From NCBI GenBank assembly GCA_012970285.1, contig JIBW01000003.1:372001-436000 (forward strand): a stretch of DNA of 64,000 bases, written 5' to 3'. Shown here piece after piece: positions 37,670-46,781 of this stretch. Origin of the DNA: Bacillaceae bacterium JMAK1. GTDB taxonomy: Bacteria; Bacillota; Bacilli; Bacillales; Marinococcaceae. Both the position numbers and the translations under genes were made by a program. A model generated the notes under the pieces. That model was not told the origin of the DNA and ran no database searches. It saw only the letters and a list, made by a program, of their open reading frames with translations. The number at the start of each line of letters is the position of its first letter. Position 1 is the stretch's first letter.

Positions 37670-39124
37670 TTAGTTGATGGAAGCTTGACTTTCGTCGTTC
37701 TTTCTAATTGTCTCTAGAAATGTTTTTACACGATCACGGTACGGACGAGTGTCGTAATGGTTGTATAAGTTTGTTGATAGTCGAACTGGATCTCCATAGA
37801 AATAGCGTTCAAATTGTGTCTGCCTTGAGCCGAAATCCCCCATCGTCAAGTCTTTGGCAAGTCGTAACAACTGCACTTTTTCTTTTGCAGACGTGTCATA
37901 ACCTCCGATAAAGCGTTCGAGCAACGGAGCAATTGGGGATTGAAAGTCTTTTTCGCTCGGTGCAGCAATGAAATTACTCGCTCCGATCAATTGAATGATC
38001 TCAACAAGTCGTGGGTACGTCGTTTGGTAATAAGACACGGCAGCTTTAAGCGGCGCTGCGAATGGTACCATCATGCCGTACTCATTGAGCCCTGCTTGAG
38101 CCTCGGAAGAATAGACAAACGCACGCATCGCTTCTAGCGCTGTAATCATTTCCGCAAGCTTTTGTTGAATGTGTTGAAACTGGCCGATTTTAAGCGTTTC
38201 AACCATCTCTTCAGCGACGCCGATGAGCCATTCTGTTTTGACAATCTGTCGGTTCGAAGCGTGGAACAGCAATGCAGGTTCTAAACCTGTTTCAAAGAAC
38301 AAGCCTTGTGATAAACGCTCATTTTTGTAAAGAAATACCCGATCCCACGGCACGAGTACAGTGTCGAATACAACGATTGCATCACCTTCTTCAAATTGAG
38401 AAGAATACGGTTCGTCGTAAAGGGAATCATTTGCGTAGGAAGGTCTGGCAAGAAATTTTAGACCGGGTGTGTCCGATGGGATAGAGAAACCGAATAAAGA
38501 GTCTTTCTCAAAACCAGCAGGCAAGACGATCACCTCATCGGTGATCCCTCCTTGAGTTGCGAGAAGTCGTGCACCATCGATGACAATTCCCTCGTCTGTT
38601 TCATCTACAATTTTAGCAGCAATCGGCAGTTCTTCTTCTTCAGAAAAGAAAGACGATCGTTTTCTTGCTTTTGGATTCACAAACGTATGCGTAAACGTTA
38701 GATCATTTTCGAGTGCTTCCTTATGAATCCGTTCAATACGCTCACCATACTCACTTCCGGCAATTGCGAAATAGTCTTTCGCGTTCGCCAAAGTCGTAAT
38801 GATCGTATTGCCGTATTCTGGGGATCTGCCGAGTAACCCTGCATTTTGATTCGCCCATACTTGCGTCGCGATTCGATGCTTCTCTAAGTCTGCTTTTGTT
38901 TTAATCGGTTCATATGAAAAATTGCTTTGATGATCTTTTGCATTTAAGATATCTTCATATTGCTTCTCATGCACAAGGTCATAAAGCTTAGCTTTGCTTT
39001 GAAGTACCGCTTTGAATGCCGGATGTTCTGTTACAGGGCCTTGCAACAGTGATCCTTCAAGCCATATTTCACTTTTCAGCTTTGATATTCGATGTAAATA
39101 TTCTTTACCAGTTACCGTTACCAT
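37670..39124 (-). CDS. 4-hydroxyphenylacetate 3-hydroxylase (HpaB) family flavin monooxygenase
   Basis: A 484-residue FADH2-dependent oxygenase of the HpaB/acyl-CoA-dehydrogenase fold. Clear landmarks: TGKEYLHRISKLKSEIWLEG at the N-terminus, DGIVIDGARLLATQGGITDEVIVLP mid-chain, VPWDRVFLYKNERL (about 275-288), and the C-terminal FERYFYGDPVRLSTNLYNHYD. Such enzymes hydroxylate phenols and need a separate flavin reductase, which is not adjacent here. The ATG at 39124 follows AAGGAGGGCG; a reading from 39184 lies outside it. No neighbouring aromatic-ring-cleavage genes, so the physiological substrate is open. Confidence 0.82.
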   Translation of the reverse strand: MVTVTGKEYLHRISKLKSEIWLEGSLLQGPVTEHPAFKAVLQSKAKLYDLVHEKQYEDILNAKDHQSNFSYEPIKTKADLEKHRIATQVWANQNAGLLGRSPEYGNTIITTLANAKDYFAIAGSEYGERIERIHKEALENDLTFTHTFVNPKARKRSSFFSEEEELPIAAKIVDETDEGIVIDGARLLATQGGITDEVIVLPAGFEKDSLFGFSIPSDTPGLKFLARPSYANDSLYDEPYSSQFEEGDAIVVFDTVLVPWDRVFLYKNERLSQGLFFETGLEPALLFHASNRQIVKTEWLIGVAEEMVETLKIGQFQHIQQKLAEMITALEAMRAFVYSSEAQAGLNEYGMMVPFAAPLKAAVSYYQTTYPRLVEIIQLIGASNFIAAPSEKDFQSPIAPLLERFIGGYDTSAKEKVQLLRLAKDLTMGDFGSRQTQFERYFYGDPVRLSTNLYNHYDTRPYRDRVKTFLETIRKNDESQASIN

Positions 39125-39296
39125 GACATTCGCCCTCCTTACAGCTACCTTATGCAACGTCATAAAAACGGTAACGACAATCACAAGGAAAAACGAAAAA
39201 GGGCCTATGTGTTATTTGTAAAAATATTATTAGGCTATACAAATAAAAAATGTGATATACTTATTCTATCGATTGAAGAAAATGCGGAGGTATGAA

Positions 39297-40274
39297 ATGG
39301 ATAGAGAACTTGCATTAGAAGTAACGAGAGTAACCGAAGGAGCCGCACTTGCAGCCGCAAAATGGCTAGGTAGAGGCGATAAGAATCAAGCTGATGGAGC
39401 TGCAACTAATGCGATGAGAGAGATTTTTGACTCCGTGAATATGAAAGGTCGCGTCGTCATCGGTGAAGGGGAAATGGATGAAGCACCGATGCTTTATATT
39501 GGTGAAGAGCTAGGAACGGGAAATGGCCCAGAAGTTGATATCGCGGTTGATCCAATAGAAGGTACAACGATTGTTGCTAAAGGCTATACGAATGCAATTA
39601 CGGTTCTTGCAATTGCTGATCGGGGGAACTTGCTTCACGCTCCAGATATGTATATGGAGAAATTAGCAGTAGGACCAAACGCAGCTGGTAAAGTAAGCAT
39701 TGAGGACCCTATTGAAAAGACAATTGAGATTGTAGCAAAGGCGAATAATAAAGCAATCGAAGACGTTACGGTTATGGTTTTAGAACGTGAACGTCATCAA
39801 GATACGATTGATCGTATTCGTGAGAAAGGCGCACGTGTGAAGCTTTTCTCAGATAATGATATTAGTGCGGCAATAGCTACATCGCTCCCAGGAACAGGCG
39901 TCGATTTGTTCCTAGGAATTGGAGGAGCTCCTGAAGGAGTCGTTGCTGCTGCAGGGCTTAAATGCCTTGGTGGGGATATGCAAGGTCGACTTGTCCCACA
40001 AAACGATGAAGAAATAGCTCGTTGTAAAGAGATGGGTATTGAAGATCCACACCGCATTCTCATGCTGAATGACCTCGTTGCTGGAGACGATGCGATCTTC
40101 TCAGCAACAGGCGTAACTTCTGGAACGTTTCTAAATGAAGCGAAGTTTCTAGGAGGCGGTCTTGTAGAAACGGATTCAATCGTTATGCGTGCGAAAACGA
40201 AAACGGTTCGTTACATCAAGACGGTTCACAATTTAGAGCATAAACCGAATTACTACTTGAAAAGTAACGACTAA
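39297..40274 (+). CDS. glpX: Fructose-1,6-bisphosphatase class II (GlpX)
   Basis: A 325-residue phosphatase: VTEGAALAAAKWLGRGDKNQADGAATNAMR, VVIGEGEMDEAPMLYIGE (metal site), the DPIEGTT motif, and GIGGAPEGVVAAAGLKCLGGDMQGRL. It dephosphorylates fructose-1,6-bisphosphate in gluconeogenesis and so opposes the glycolytic operon 8 kb upstream. GCGGAGGT selects the ATG at 39297; a longer frame from 39252 is not supported. In many Bacilli glpX lies by rho; here it is alone with its own terminator. Confidence 0.95.
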   Translation: MDRELALEVTRVTEGAALAAAKWLGRGDKNQADGAATNAMREIFDSVNMKGRVVIGEGEMDEAPMLYIGEELGTGNGPEVDIAVDPIEGTTIVAKGYTNAITVLAIADRGNLLHAPDMYMEKLAVGPNAAGKVSIEDPIEKTIEIVAKANNKAIEDVTVMVLERERHQDTIDRIREKGARVKLFSDNDISAAIATSLPGTGVDLFLGIGGAPEGVVAAAGLKCLGGDMQGRLVPQNDEEIARCKEMGIEDPHRILMLNDLVAGDDAIFSATGVTSGTFLNEAKFLGGGLVETDSIVMRAKTKTVRYIKTVHNLEHKPNYYLKSND

Positions 40275-40314
40275 ATGATACACTGAAATTAATCAAATAC
40301 GGAGATTTTTAGGA

Positions 40315-40366
40315 GGAGCCTGCCATCAAGGGATAATTATGTCCCGGTGGTAGGCTCTTTTTTTTA
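40315..40366 (+). terminator. Intrinsic terminator after glpX
   Basis: GAGCCTGCCA and TGGTAGGCTC pair as the outer stem (one wobble-type mismatch) of a 40-base hairpin with inner GGGA/TCCC pairing, then eight T. Confidence 0.85.
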
Positions 40367-40387
40367 TTGGATAAGGAGTGTATGTAA

Positions 40388-40879
40388 ATGGCAAAAGTAC
40401 AGTTGTCGTATTTCAGAAACGGGCTCACACCACCAATAACCGCAATCGCCAATCATTTGAATTATATTGAACAAAAAGAGCAGCAATGTTTTTTTGGGAA
40501 GTCGTTAAAAGATCGACGAGCATTCGTTCAAAGAATTGATAGACAAACTTCAGCGATTGAACCGGCGTTTCGGTTGCATGTGTCATTTAGTTTTCGTGAA
40601 CTTGATTTTAAACAAGTCATCATAGTAGCGATGTGGAGGTTGGAACGTCAATTGATGATAGATTTTGACTGGATTGCAATGATTCACTGTGAATCAAGTG
40701 ATCCACATGTTCACTTGATCATACGAGGGTGTGATTTACACGGAGAACCGCTGATTTTCTACCCATCGTACGTGCTTCAACTAAAAAAACAGATCGAAGC
40801 AATTGAGAACGAACAGTTACAAAATGAAGAAAGAGAAAGGGAAATTGCCTCGTACCTAATCAACATTTCACGAAACTAA
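40388..40879 (+). CDS. Orphan relaxase-like (HUH endonuclease) domain protein
   Basis: A 163-residue protein whose layout matches the nuclease domain of VirD2/DUF3363-type relaxases. Those have AHLRY with a catalytic Tyr, then DWVAVDHWNT-NPHVHI and RG-D--G--L. Here there is NHLNYIEQK with Tyr26, then DWIAMIHCESSDPHVHLIIRGCDLHGEPLIF with His100, His107 and His109 at exactly the family spacing, and YPSYVLQLKKQ. The long C-terminal part of relaxases is missing, and no mobilisation, replication or transfer gene is nearby. AAGGAG upstream of the ATG and a normal codon pattern suggest a live gene. Function unknown; a domesticated nicking or DNA-joining enzyme is possible. Assignment rests on motif reading alone. 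Confidence 0.65.
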   Translation: MAKVQLSYFRNGLTPPITAIANHLNYIEQKEQQCFFGKSLKDRRAFVQRIDRQTSAIEPAFRLHVSFSFRELDFKQVIIVAMWRLERQLMIDFDWIAMIHCESSDPHVHLIIRGCDLHGEPLIFYPSYVLQLKKQIEAIENEQLQNEEREREIASYLINISRN

Positions 40880-40964
40880 TGATGGACCAGTCGTTTACAA
40901 ATGAAAGAAGATACAACTATGTTAAACTTACATTGAATGACCTTTAATGACTCAGGAGGATTAT

Positions 40965-41159
40965 ATGAACTTAGGTTTGTTCTTGTTGCTCTTAATCGGG
41001 ACAACAATTGGAATCGTATGGACGCTAGCCATTGCTAAAAACCCTGGATCAGAGAAATATAGTAGTGAAAGCAGTTTTAATTTGTTATCCCTTCACTATT
41101 TAATTATCGTTCCAATCCTACTCGTCGTGTTAACGATTATATTATTCTTTCTAATGTAA
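40965..41159 (+). CDS. Small two-helix membrane protein, unknown function
   Basis: A 64-residue protein with helices at about 2-22 and 43-63 joined by a polar loop NPGSEKYSSESSFN. CTCAGGAGGA gives a strong ribosome site for the ATG at 40965. I do not recognise the family. It has its own terminator shared with the convergent gene. Confidence 0.6.
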   Translation: MNLGLFLLLLIGTTIGIVWTLAIAKNPGSEKYSSESSFNLLSLHYLIIVPILLVVLTIILFFLM

Positions 41160-41195
41160 AGTGAGTCAGCAATTGTTCGTTGCGACTCACTTTAT
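41157..41195. terminator. Bidirectional terminator
   Basis: AAAGTGAGTC and GACTCACTTT flank AGCAA/TTGC inner pairing; A and T tracts on both sides serve the two convergent genes. Confidence 0.8.
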
Positions 41196-41201
41196 TTCAA
41201 T

Positions 41202-41789
41202 TTAAGGCAATGAAATGTCTGGGAACAAATACAGTGGAATGGGAAAGTAGGTAATCCCATACACGTAAGGTAAAAGTTCATACTGATTAAAGAAGATTAC
41301 GAGTGTTTGGTCAGCAATGTAAAAATTCGTATCGTCATTTACTCCTGAAAAAGGAACGAGTAAATCACTCGTTAAATTACGCTCATTGAGTTGGCTTTTG
41401 ATACGCTCATTAATGATCGAGCGATGGTTATTCGTTGTTAAGAACAGATCTTTAAAAGAAAGAAGTTGCCCGGTTTCAGTGTTGAACGTTAAACCCTTTT
41501 CAAGTGTTGTTCCGTGAGCACCACCAGAAAATTGATAAATAGAAAGAGTTAAACTTAAGATGTGTGGTTGATTCGTTTTAATGTCATACGTTCCTGTTAG
41601 CTCGGTTTCTTTTTGGCCGTACCCTTGATCTTTCATCATACGCCATACCGTTTGTTTGATCGTTTGGTTAATTCTTGTTTCTGCTTTTTTATTCGTATGT
41701 TCCCGTATGGTCGGGTAGTAGACATCCACTCGAGGCTGTACAATGTGATGTGACGAGACATTGAGTGGTAACTGTTCAATTAGTGACAT
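41202..41789 (-). CDS. DUF3298/RsiV-type domain protein
   Basis: A 195-residue protein: VDVYYPTIREHTNKKAETRINQTIKQTVW at the start, SLTLSIYQFSGGAHGTTLEKGLTFNTETGQLLSFKDLF (about 98-135) and NFYIADQTLVIFFNQYELLPYVYGITYFPIPLYLF near the end, which is the DUF4163/DUF3298 pattern found outside the membrane in RsiV and PdaC. Here there is no signal peptide or membrane anchor in the frame led by TAGGAGGG, so it appears to be a cytoplasmic or non-classically exported stand-alone copy. Function unknown. Confidence 0.75.
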   Translation of the reverse strand: MSLIEQLPLNVSSHHIVQPRVDVYYPTIREHTNKKAETRINQTIKQTVWRMMKDQGYGQKETELTGTYDIKTNQPHILSLTLSIYQFSGGAHGTTLEKGLTFNTETGQLLSFKDLFLTTNNHRSIINERIKSQLNERNLTSDLLVPFSGVNDDTNFYIADQTLVIFFNQYELLPYVYGITYFPIPLYLFPDISLP

Positions 41790-41844
41790 CGTATCCCTCC
41801 TAAGATAGCGTATGTCGTCGATGTAGAAATGGAGATGAAAAGTC

Positions 41845-42840
41845 ATGCAAAAACGTGCAAGAGATTATTTGCAGTTTGGTTCAATGCCAACTGGTTCTCA
41901 AAATTCAATTACAGACGTACCAGGTGTAACCGTTGGGCACGTAACCTTAGTAGAAGGAGCCACAGTTCGAACCGGAGTAACCGCGATTTTGCCTCATCAA
42001 GATAATCTGTTCAAACATAAAGTTCTTGCGAGCTCAGCGGTCATTAATGGCTTTGGAAAAACGACGGGACTCGTACAATTACAAGAACTTGGTACGTTAG
42101 AAAGCCCGATTATGCTAACGAATACATTCAGTGTACCAGCGGTAACCGAGGGCACAATCCAATGGCTATTAGAAGAAAACGAAGAGATTGGAGTTACGAC
42201 AGGGACAGTGAATGTCGTTGTTGGAGAATGTAATGATGGTTACCTAAATGACATAAGGGGGATGCACATACGACCTCATCATGCGAATCAAGCAATACGA
42301 AGTGCACGTGCAGAGGTAGCTGAAGGGTGTGTCGGTGCAGGAACAGGTATGAGTTGTATGGGTTACAAGGGTGGAATTGGAACGAGCTCTCGAAAGGTTG
42401 GGGACGGTACGTTAGGTGTGCTCGTTGTCTCGAATTTCTCGCAATCCTTAGATCACCATGAACCTCCTGGTTCTATCATGATGATTGTTGCAACGGATCT
42501 ACGAGTAAATGAAAGACAATTACATCGAATTGCAAAGCGAACCGCGTTTGGGCTTGCGCGAACTGGGTCAACGGCTCATCACGGTAGCGGTGACATTGCA
42601 ATTGCTTTTTCGACGGCGCATCGAATGGCACATGTGCAATCCGAACAAGTGGACACGTTCTCTTTTCTTCGAGACAACGATTCAATCATGAATGATATCT
42701 TTGATGCAACGGCAAGTGCGACAGAAGAAGCAATCTGGAACTCTTTGTTTGCTGCGGAATCGATGACAGGAAGAGAAGGTAACAAACGTGTAGCGATTAC
42801 AGCAGAAGAAGCTAAAAAGATTCGTTCGAGATTTTCTTGA
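41845..42840 (+). CDS. P1-family peptidase (DmpA-type L-aminopeptidase/D-esterase)
   Basis: A 331-residue N-terminal-nucleophile-like hydrolase. Landmarks: NSITDVPGVTVGHVTL, GVTAILPH, VNVVVGECNDGYLNDIRG, GTGMSCMGYKGGIGTSSR and GTLGVLVVSNF. Self-cleavage is expected between Gly209 and Ser210 in EPPGSIMMIVATD, giving Ser210 as the nucleophile; the downstream GLARTGSTAHHGSGDIAIAFSTAH matches DmpA. These enzymes release small L-amino acids or D-amino acid amides. It is divergent from the DUF3298 gene, 55 bases apart. GGAGATG precedes the ATG. Confidence 0.88.
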   Translation: MQKRARDYLQFGSMPTGSQNSITDVPGVTVGHVTLVEGATVRTGVTAILPHQDNLFKHKVLASSAVINGFGKTTGLVQLQELGTLESPIMLTNTFSVPAVTEGTIQWLLEENEEIGVTTGTVNVVVGECNDGYLNDIRGMHIRPHHANQAIRSARAEVAEGCVGAGTGMSCMGYKGGIGTSSRKVGDGTLGVLVVSNFSQSLDHHEPPGSIMMIVATDLRVNERQLHRIAKRTAFGLARTGSTAHHGSGDIAIAFSTAHRMAHVQSEQVDTFSFLRDNDSIMNDIFDATASATEEAIWNSLFAAESMTGREGNKRVAITAEEAKKIRSRFS

Positions 42841-42936
42841 TTGCTTGAAAAACAACTCCTTATATTTGGAATATGTGTAATAATATAGACGAAAGACGTT
42901 TCAAATGGAGAGGGTGAGTGCTTTATCGTTCTAATC

Positions 42937-43227
42937 GTGCAATTATTAAGTATACTTCCTTACCTCATGTTCGTGACCGTATGGCTTTATAGTGCAATGA
43001 ATCAGTATGAAGCATTGCGAACTTTAATTTCTGGGGTTGCGTTAACATTGTTTTCAACGGTGTCCTTTTGGGTTGTTTCTTCTTCAGGTGTGAATTGGTT
43101 ACCGAATTGGCAATTACTCATTGTGTGCGGGGGAGCGGGTGTCGTCTTTAGTTTCATTGGTGCGTACCAAATGAACCGAAAGGGGAATCATAATGAACAT
43201 TCATTTTCAGTCAATCACAGTAAATGA
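42937..43227 (+). CDS. Small membrane protein, start uncertain
   Basis: A 96-residue reading with three hydrophobic segments (about 5-20, 29-48 and 58-78) and a polar tail RKGNHNEHSFSVNHSK. It starts at GTG 42937, but the nearest ribosome-like sequence GAGAGGGTGAG (42908-42918) is 18 bases away; the frame stays open upstream to a point near that site but offers no normal start codon there. It overlaps the following hydrolase by 35 bases. Unknown family. Confidence 0.5.
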   Translation: MQLLSILPYLMFVTVWLYSAMNQYEALRTLISGVALTLFSTVSFWVVSSSGVNWLPNWQLLIVCGGAGVVFSFIGAYQMNRKGNHNEHSFSVNHSK

Positions 43228-44047
43228 GATTACATTAAACGTGGCAAGTGCTGGAGACCCAAATGGTGATCCGATTATGTTATTGCACGGTTTTCCTGAG
43301 TTTTGGTATGGCTGGAGAAAGCAGATTGAACCGTTAACAAAAGCGGGTTATCACGTCATTATTCCAGACCAAAGAGGGTATAACAAAAGTGATAAACCGA
43401 TTGGGCGCGCAGCCTATCAACTTGATGAACTACGGGACGATCTTGTTGGGTTAATTGAAAGCATAAGTAAAGGAAAAGTGACCGTAATTGGACATGACTG
43501 GGGAGGAGCCGTTGCGTGGCATCTTGCCACAACCCATCCAGAGTTAATCAAACGTTTAATTACCATCAATATTCCTCATCCAGCGGTCTTTCCAAAAGTG
43601 TTCCTGACCTCACCGATGCAATGGTTGCGTAGTTCATATATGGCTTTCTTTCAATTGCCTGGAATCCCAGAACGATTTTTAGAAGCAGGTGATTTTTCGT
43701 ATATGAGAGAAGCACTTAAAATATCGAGCAATCCAGGAACGTTTACAGAGGCTGACCTTGAAGTGTATGAGGCAAGCTGGCGTCAACCAGGAGCAATTAC
43801 AGCCATGTTGAACTGGTATCGTGGGATGCCGCAAAGTATTAAAGCGATGGACGTTGATGTAGAAGTGACCGTACCAACGAAAATGATCTGGGGAGTTGGT
43901 GATCACTTTCTGTCAACGAAACTCGCGAAGGAAAGTCAATCACTTCTAAGAAATGGAGAAGGGGTGTTCATCGGCGGAGCAACGCATTGGGTTCATCTAG
44001 AACAACCAGAACTTGTAAATCAACACATCTTATCATTCATTAATTAG
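43193..44047 (+). CDS. Epoxide hydrolase-like alpha/beta hydrolase
   Basis: A 284-residue hydrolase. HGFPEFWYGWRKQIEPL (HGxP oxyanion motif), PDQRGYNKSDKP, nucleophile GHDWGGAVAW (Asp, as in epoxide hydrolases and haloalkane dehalogenases rather than Ser), GVGDHFLS and His in THWVHLEQPE. Trp-rich features around the oxyanion loop and the cap Tyr in SSYMAFFQLP support epoxide hydrolase. AAAGGGG sets the ATG. Likely substrate and role unknown. Confidence 0.85.
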   Translation: MNIHFQSITVNEITLNVASAGDPNGDPIMLLHGFPEFWYGWRKQIEPLTKAGYHVIIPDQRGYNKSDKPIGRAAYQLDELRDDLVGLIESISKGKVTVIGHDWGGAVAWHLATTHPELIKRLITINIPHPAVFPKVFLTSPMQWLRSSYMAFFQLPGIPERFLEAGDFSYMREALKISSNPGTFTEADLEVYEASWRQPGAITAMLNWYRGMPQSIKAMDVDVEVTVPTKMIWGVGDHFLSTKLAKESQSLLRNGEGVFIGGATHWVHLEQPELVNQHILSFIN

Positions 44048-44448
44048 ACAAGCTTCTAGGTAACGATGAAAAGAAGAAACGGTTTACTTACATGTGAGTA
44101 AGCGGCTTCTCTGGCATCGCTTACTGTCGCTATTGCCTAAGCGACCCGTGGTGAGGTAGAGTGACTTCGCCTAATGTTACACGCAGCTGCTTTGCTTACT
44201 CATCGAAACGAATAATACTATAACTTTATTTATTGGTTGAAATACTGGGTTTTATCGATACTCTAAACAAGGATCGATTTATTTATTCCTTTCTACGTTT
44301 CTGTTTTATTAAGAGCGATGTATATTTCCTTTTCTTGTGTTACGATGGACGCATCTAGATCTAGTCCATTAGGATGAATTGATAACTGATGATTTTGCTG
44401 TTTTTGATTATTTTGTAAATCGATTTTCACAAGATTGGGGAGAGTTCG
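44048..44448. other. Intergenic region with nested inverted repeats
   Basis: About 400 bases. Between 44096 and 44201 an outer repeat GAGTAAGC/GCTTACTC encloses TCGCTTA/TAAGCGA (44117-44123 and 44138-44144), giving a long structured element. The remainder is AT-rich and should hold the promoter of the penicillin-binding protein gene; no good one is obvious. A minus-strand frame near 44293-44475 is considered and rejected elsewhere. Confidence 0.45.
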
Positions 44449-46521
44449 ATGGGGCAGCCAAAACGTAAGAATCACATTCCTTATCGTCTTAACGTACTGT
44501 TCTTTGGGGTATTTATCTTATTTTCTATTCTTATATTGCGTCTTGGTTACGTTCAAATCGTACAAGGAGATTCTTATGATTTAATGTTAAGCCAAGAAGA
44601 AGAGCAGACTGCGACTGTAGATGCTCCGCGGGGAATTATGTTTGACCGCAATAATTATGTTTTAGTTGATAATGACATGCAACTCTCGCTGACGTATACG
44701 AATCGTCCAGGTAACGAGCAAGAGCGTTATGACATTGCACACGAGCTTGTCAATTACTTAGATATCGATGAAGAAGATGTTGAAGAAATTAATGATCGAG
44801 AGTGGCAAGACTATTTCTTGTACGAGGCTTCGATTGAAGAGCGGGAGGAAGATGGTACGTTCGGACCAATGGCCACATTCGTCGATGAACTCGTTACAAG
44901 TGAGGAAATTGCTACAGAAGACCTTAGTCAAAGTGATATTTATACGAGGCAACTAAACCGCTTAGATGCGGAGGAAATACGTGAGAGCTATAATTATGAA
45001 GAACAACAGGCTGTCGTGATTTGGCGAGAGATGCTTAGCGGCTACAATCATTCACCAAATCGGATTGCACGTGGATTGAGTGAAGAACAAGCACATCATA
45101 TCGGAGAAGTCTTACATACAATGCCGGGTACGGATTTAATGAGAGACGCGGAACGGGTTTATCCGTATGGGGAACAATTTGCGTCGTTTTTTGGAAGTGT
45201 AGGATCGATCCCAGCAGAACTTATTGATGGGTACATAGGTAAAGGCTATGAACGTAGTGATGCTGTGGGAACGTCATACTTAGAGCAAGAGTATGAAGAT
45301 GTGTTGCGTGGTGAGAAAGCCATTATGACGACGTTGCCGAATGGTGATGTGGAGATGCAAGAAGGTCGCAGGGGAAATGATTTGCGACTCACGCTTGATA
45401 TGCGTCTGCAACAAGAGGTTGATGCAATGGTAACACGCAGAATCGATGGATACGGTGGATATGCGTTTCCTGCTGGGCGTGATGCGTATGTAGTAATGAT
45501 TGAACCTTCCACAGGTGACATTTTAGCGCTAGTCGGTTACCAAGGTCATCTCGGTACAGTAAACAACAGTTATACTGTAGGGTCATCGATTAAGCCGGCG
45601 ACCGTGTTAGCAGGGTATCGACATGGCGCAGTCGGGCATGGTTCGGTGATTCATGATTCACCGATTCAATTACCGAATACCCCATCAATCTCATCAGTTG
45701 TGAATATGGGCTATGTGAACGATGTAGATGCAATTCGTCGCTCATCCAACGTGTATATGGCAGAAATTGCGATGCGCCTTGCAGGGTACAACCGTAGCAA
45801 TAATACGTGGAGCACTCTTTCTGAATCCTACAACTTGTTACGTGAACATTATGCCCAATTTGGATTAGGGACGAGTACAGGAATTGATTTACCGTTTGAG
45901 TCTGAAGGGATTACGGGTCCGAATACTGCAGGTATGGTGTTATTGCTAAGTTTTGGTCAGTACGACGATTACACGCCATTACAACTTGGTCAATATACGG
46001 CAACGCTTGCAAACGACGGAGTTCGAATGCGGACGCGTCTCGTTCGGGATGTACTTGAACCAGGTGACGTTCCTAGTGAGGCAGGTGGAAGTGTTCGGTA
46101 TTATGAACCAGAGGTGTTAAATACGGTTGATAATCCGATTGGGGATATTAATCGTATGCAAGCTGCGATGAGACAAGTTGTTAGCGTCTCAGGTCAAGGT
46201 GGAGGAACGGCAAATCGTGAGCTCGGTAGTTTTGAATACCAAGCTGCCGCAAAAACAGGCACTGCCCAAGTGCAAGAAAACGGCATTCGTCTAAACAACC
46301 AAACGATGGTTGCTTATGCTCCTTATGATAACCCAGAAGTTGCCGTGGCAGTAGTCGTACCAAACGTAACGATTAGTCGTAACCGTGAATTTGCAGGAAT
46401 TGCAAATAATATCGCCCGAGAAGCAATGGAAATTTTCTTTGAGCAAAAAGAAAGTCACGAAGCACCAGATCTGGCGGATGTTGATGAAATGGATATCGAT
46501 CCTGAAGATACAGAAGGATAA
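44449..46521 (+). CDS. Class B penicillin-binding protein (PbpA/PbpH-like transpeptidase)
   Basis: A 690-residue D,D-transpeptidase with an N-terminal membrane anchor (about 13-35), a PBP dimer domain containing DAPRGIMFDRNNYVL (58-72), and a transpeptidase domain with all three motifs: SSIK (Ser379 nucleophile, Lys382), SSN (432-434) and KTG (602-604). The acidic tail ends EMDIDPEDTEG. It cross-links peptidoglycan on the outer face, probably in elongation with MreBCD or RodA partners. GGGGAGAG precedes the ATG. It stands alone with a terminator. Confidence 0.92.
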   Translation: MGQPKRKNHIPYRLNVLFFGVFILFSILILRLGYVQIVQGDSYDLMLSQEEEQTATVDAPRGIMFDRNNYVLVDNDMQLSLTYTNRPGNEQERYDIAHELVNYLDIDEEDVEEINDREWQDYFLYEASIEEREEDGTFGPMATFVDELVTSEEIATEDLSQSDIYTRQLNRLDAEEIRESYNYEEQQAVVIWREMLSGYNHSPNRIARGLSEEQAHHIGEVLHTMPGTDLMRDAERVYPYGEQFASFFGSVGSIPAELIDGYIGKGYERSDAVGTSYLEQEYEDVLRGEKAIMTTLPNGDVEMQEGRRGNDLRLTLDMRLQQEVDAMVTRRIDGYGGYAFPAGRDAYVVMIEPSTGDILALVGYQGHLGTVNNSYTVGSSIKPATVLAGYRHGAVGHGSVIHDSPIQLPNTPSISSVVNMGYVNDVDAIRRSSNVYMAEIAMRLAGYNRSNNTWSTLSESYNLLREHYAQFGLGTSTGIDLPFESEGITGPNTAGMVLLLSFGQYDDYTPLQLGQYTATLANDGVRMRTRLVRDVLEPGDVPSEAGGSVRYYEPEVLNTVDNPIGDINRMQAAMRQVVSVSGQGGGTANRELGSFEYQAAAKTGTAQVQENGIRLNNQTMVAYAPYDNPEVAVAVVVPNVTISRNREFAGIANNIAREAMEIFFEQKESHEAPDLADVDEMDIDPEDTEG

Positions 46522-46524
46522 TTA

Positions 46525-46561
46525 GTTAAAGTCGTTGATCAATTGATCAGCGACTTTTTTG
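46525..46561 (+). terminator. Intrinsic terminator after the penicillin-binding protein gene
   Basis: AAAGTCGTTGATCA and TGATCAGCGACTTTTTT form a long stem with one wobble and an AT loop. Confidence 0.82.
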
Positions 46562-46781
46562 TTGCGAAAGTTGTTTGACACACACAAATGTTCAACTAAG
46601 CATAGGTCGTTTGATGACGGTCTTCTCCCGTTTCGTGACATGATTTCCGTAAACAGACGGGTTTACGCTCTTTTGCATCAAAAGTGCCGGATTAAGCGGT
46701 AGTAGGACGTACACTAGCAATAAGCAAATGAGACCAGTCGAATCAACTTGAAATCATAAACAACGTAAAGGGTGAATGACT

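Noticed and set aside
44293-44475. Minus-strand frame ending in IYIALNKTET
   Set aside because: It has no ribosome site, its ATG lies inside the penicillin-binding protein gene, and it would cover that gene's own ribosome site. The peptide looks somewhat protein-like, so a homology search would settle it.
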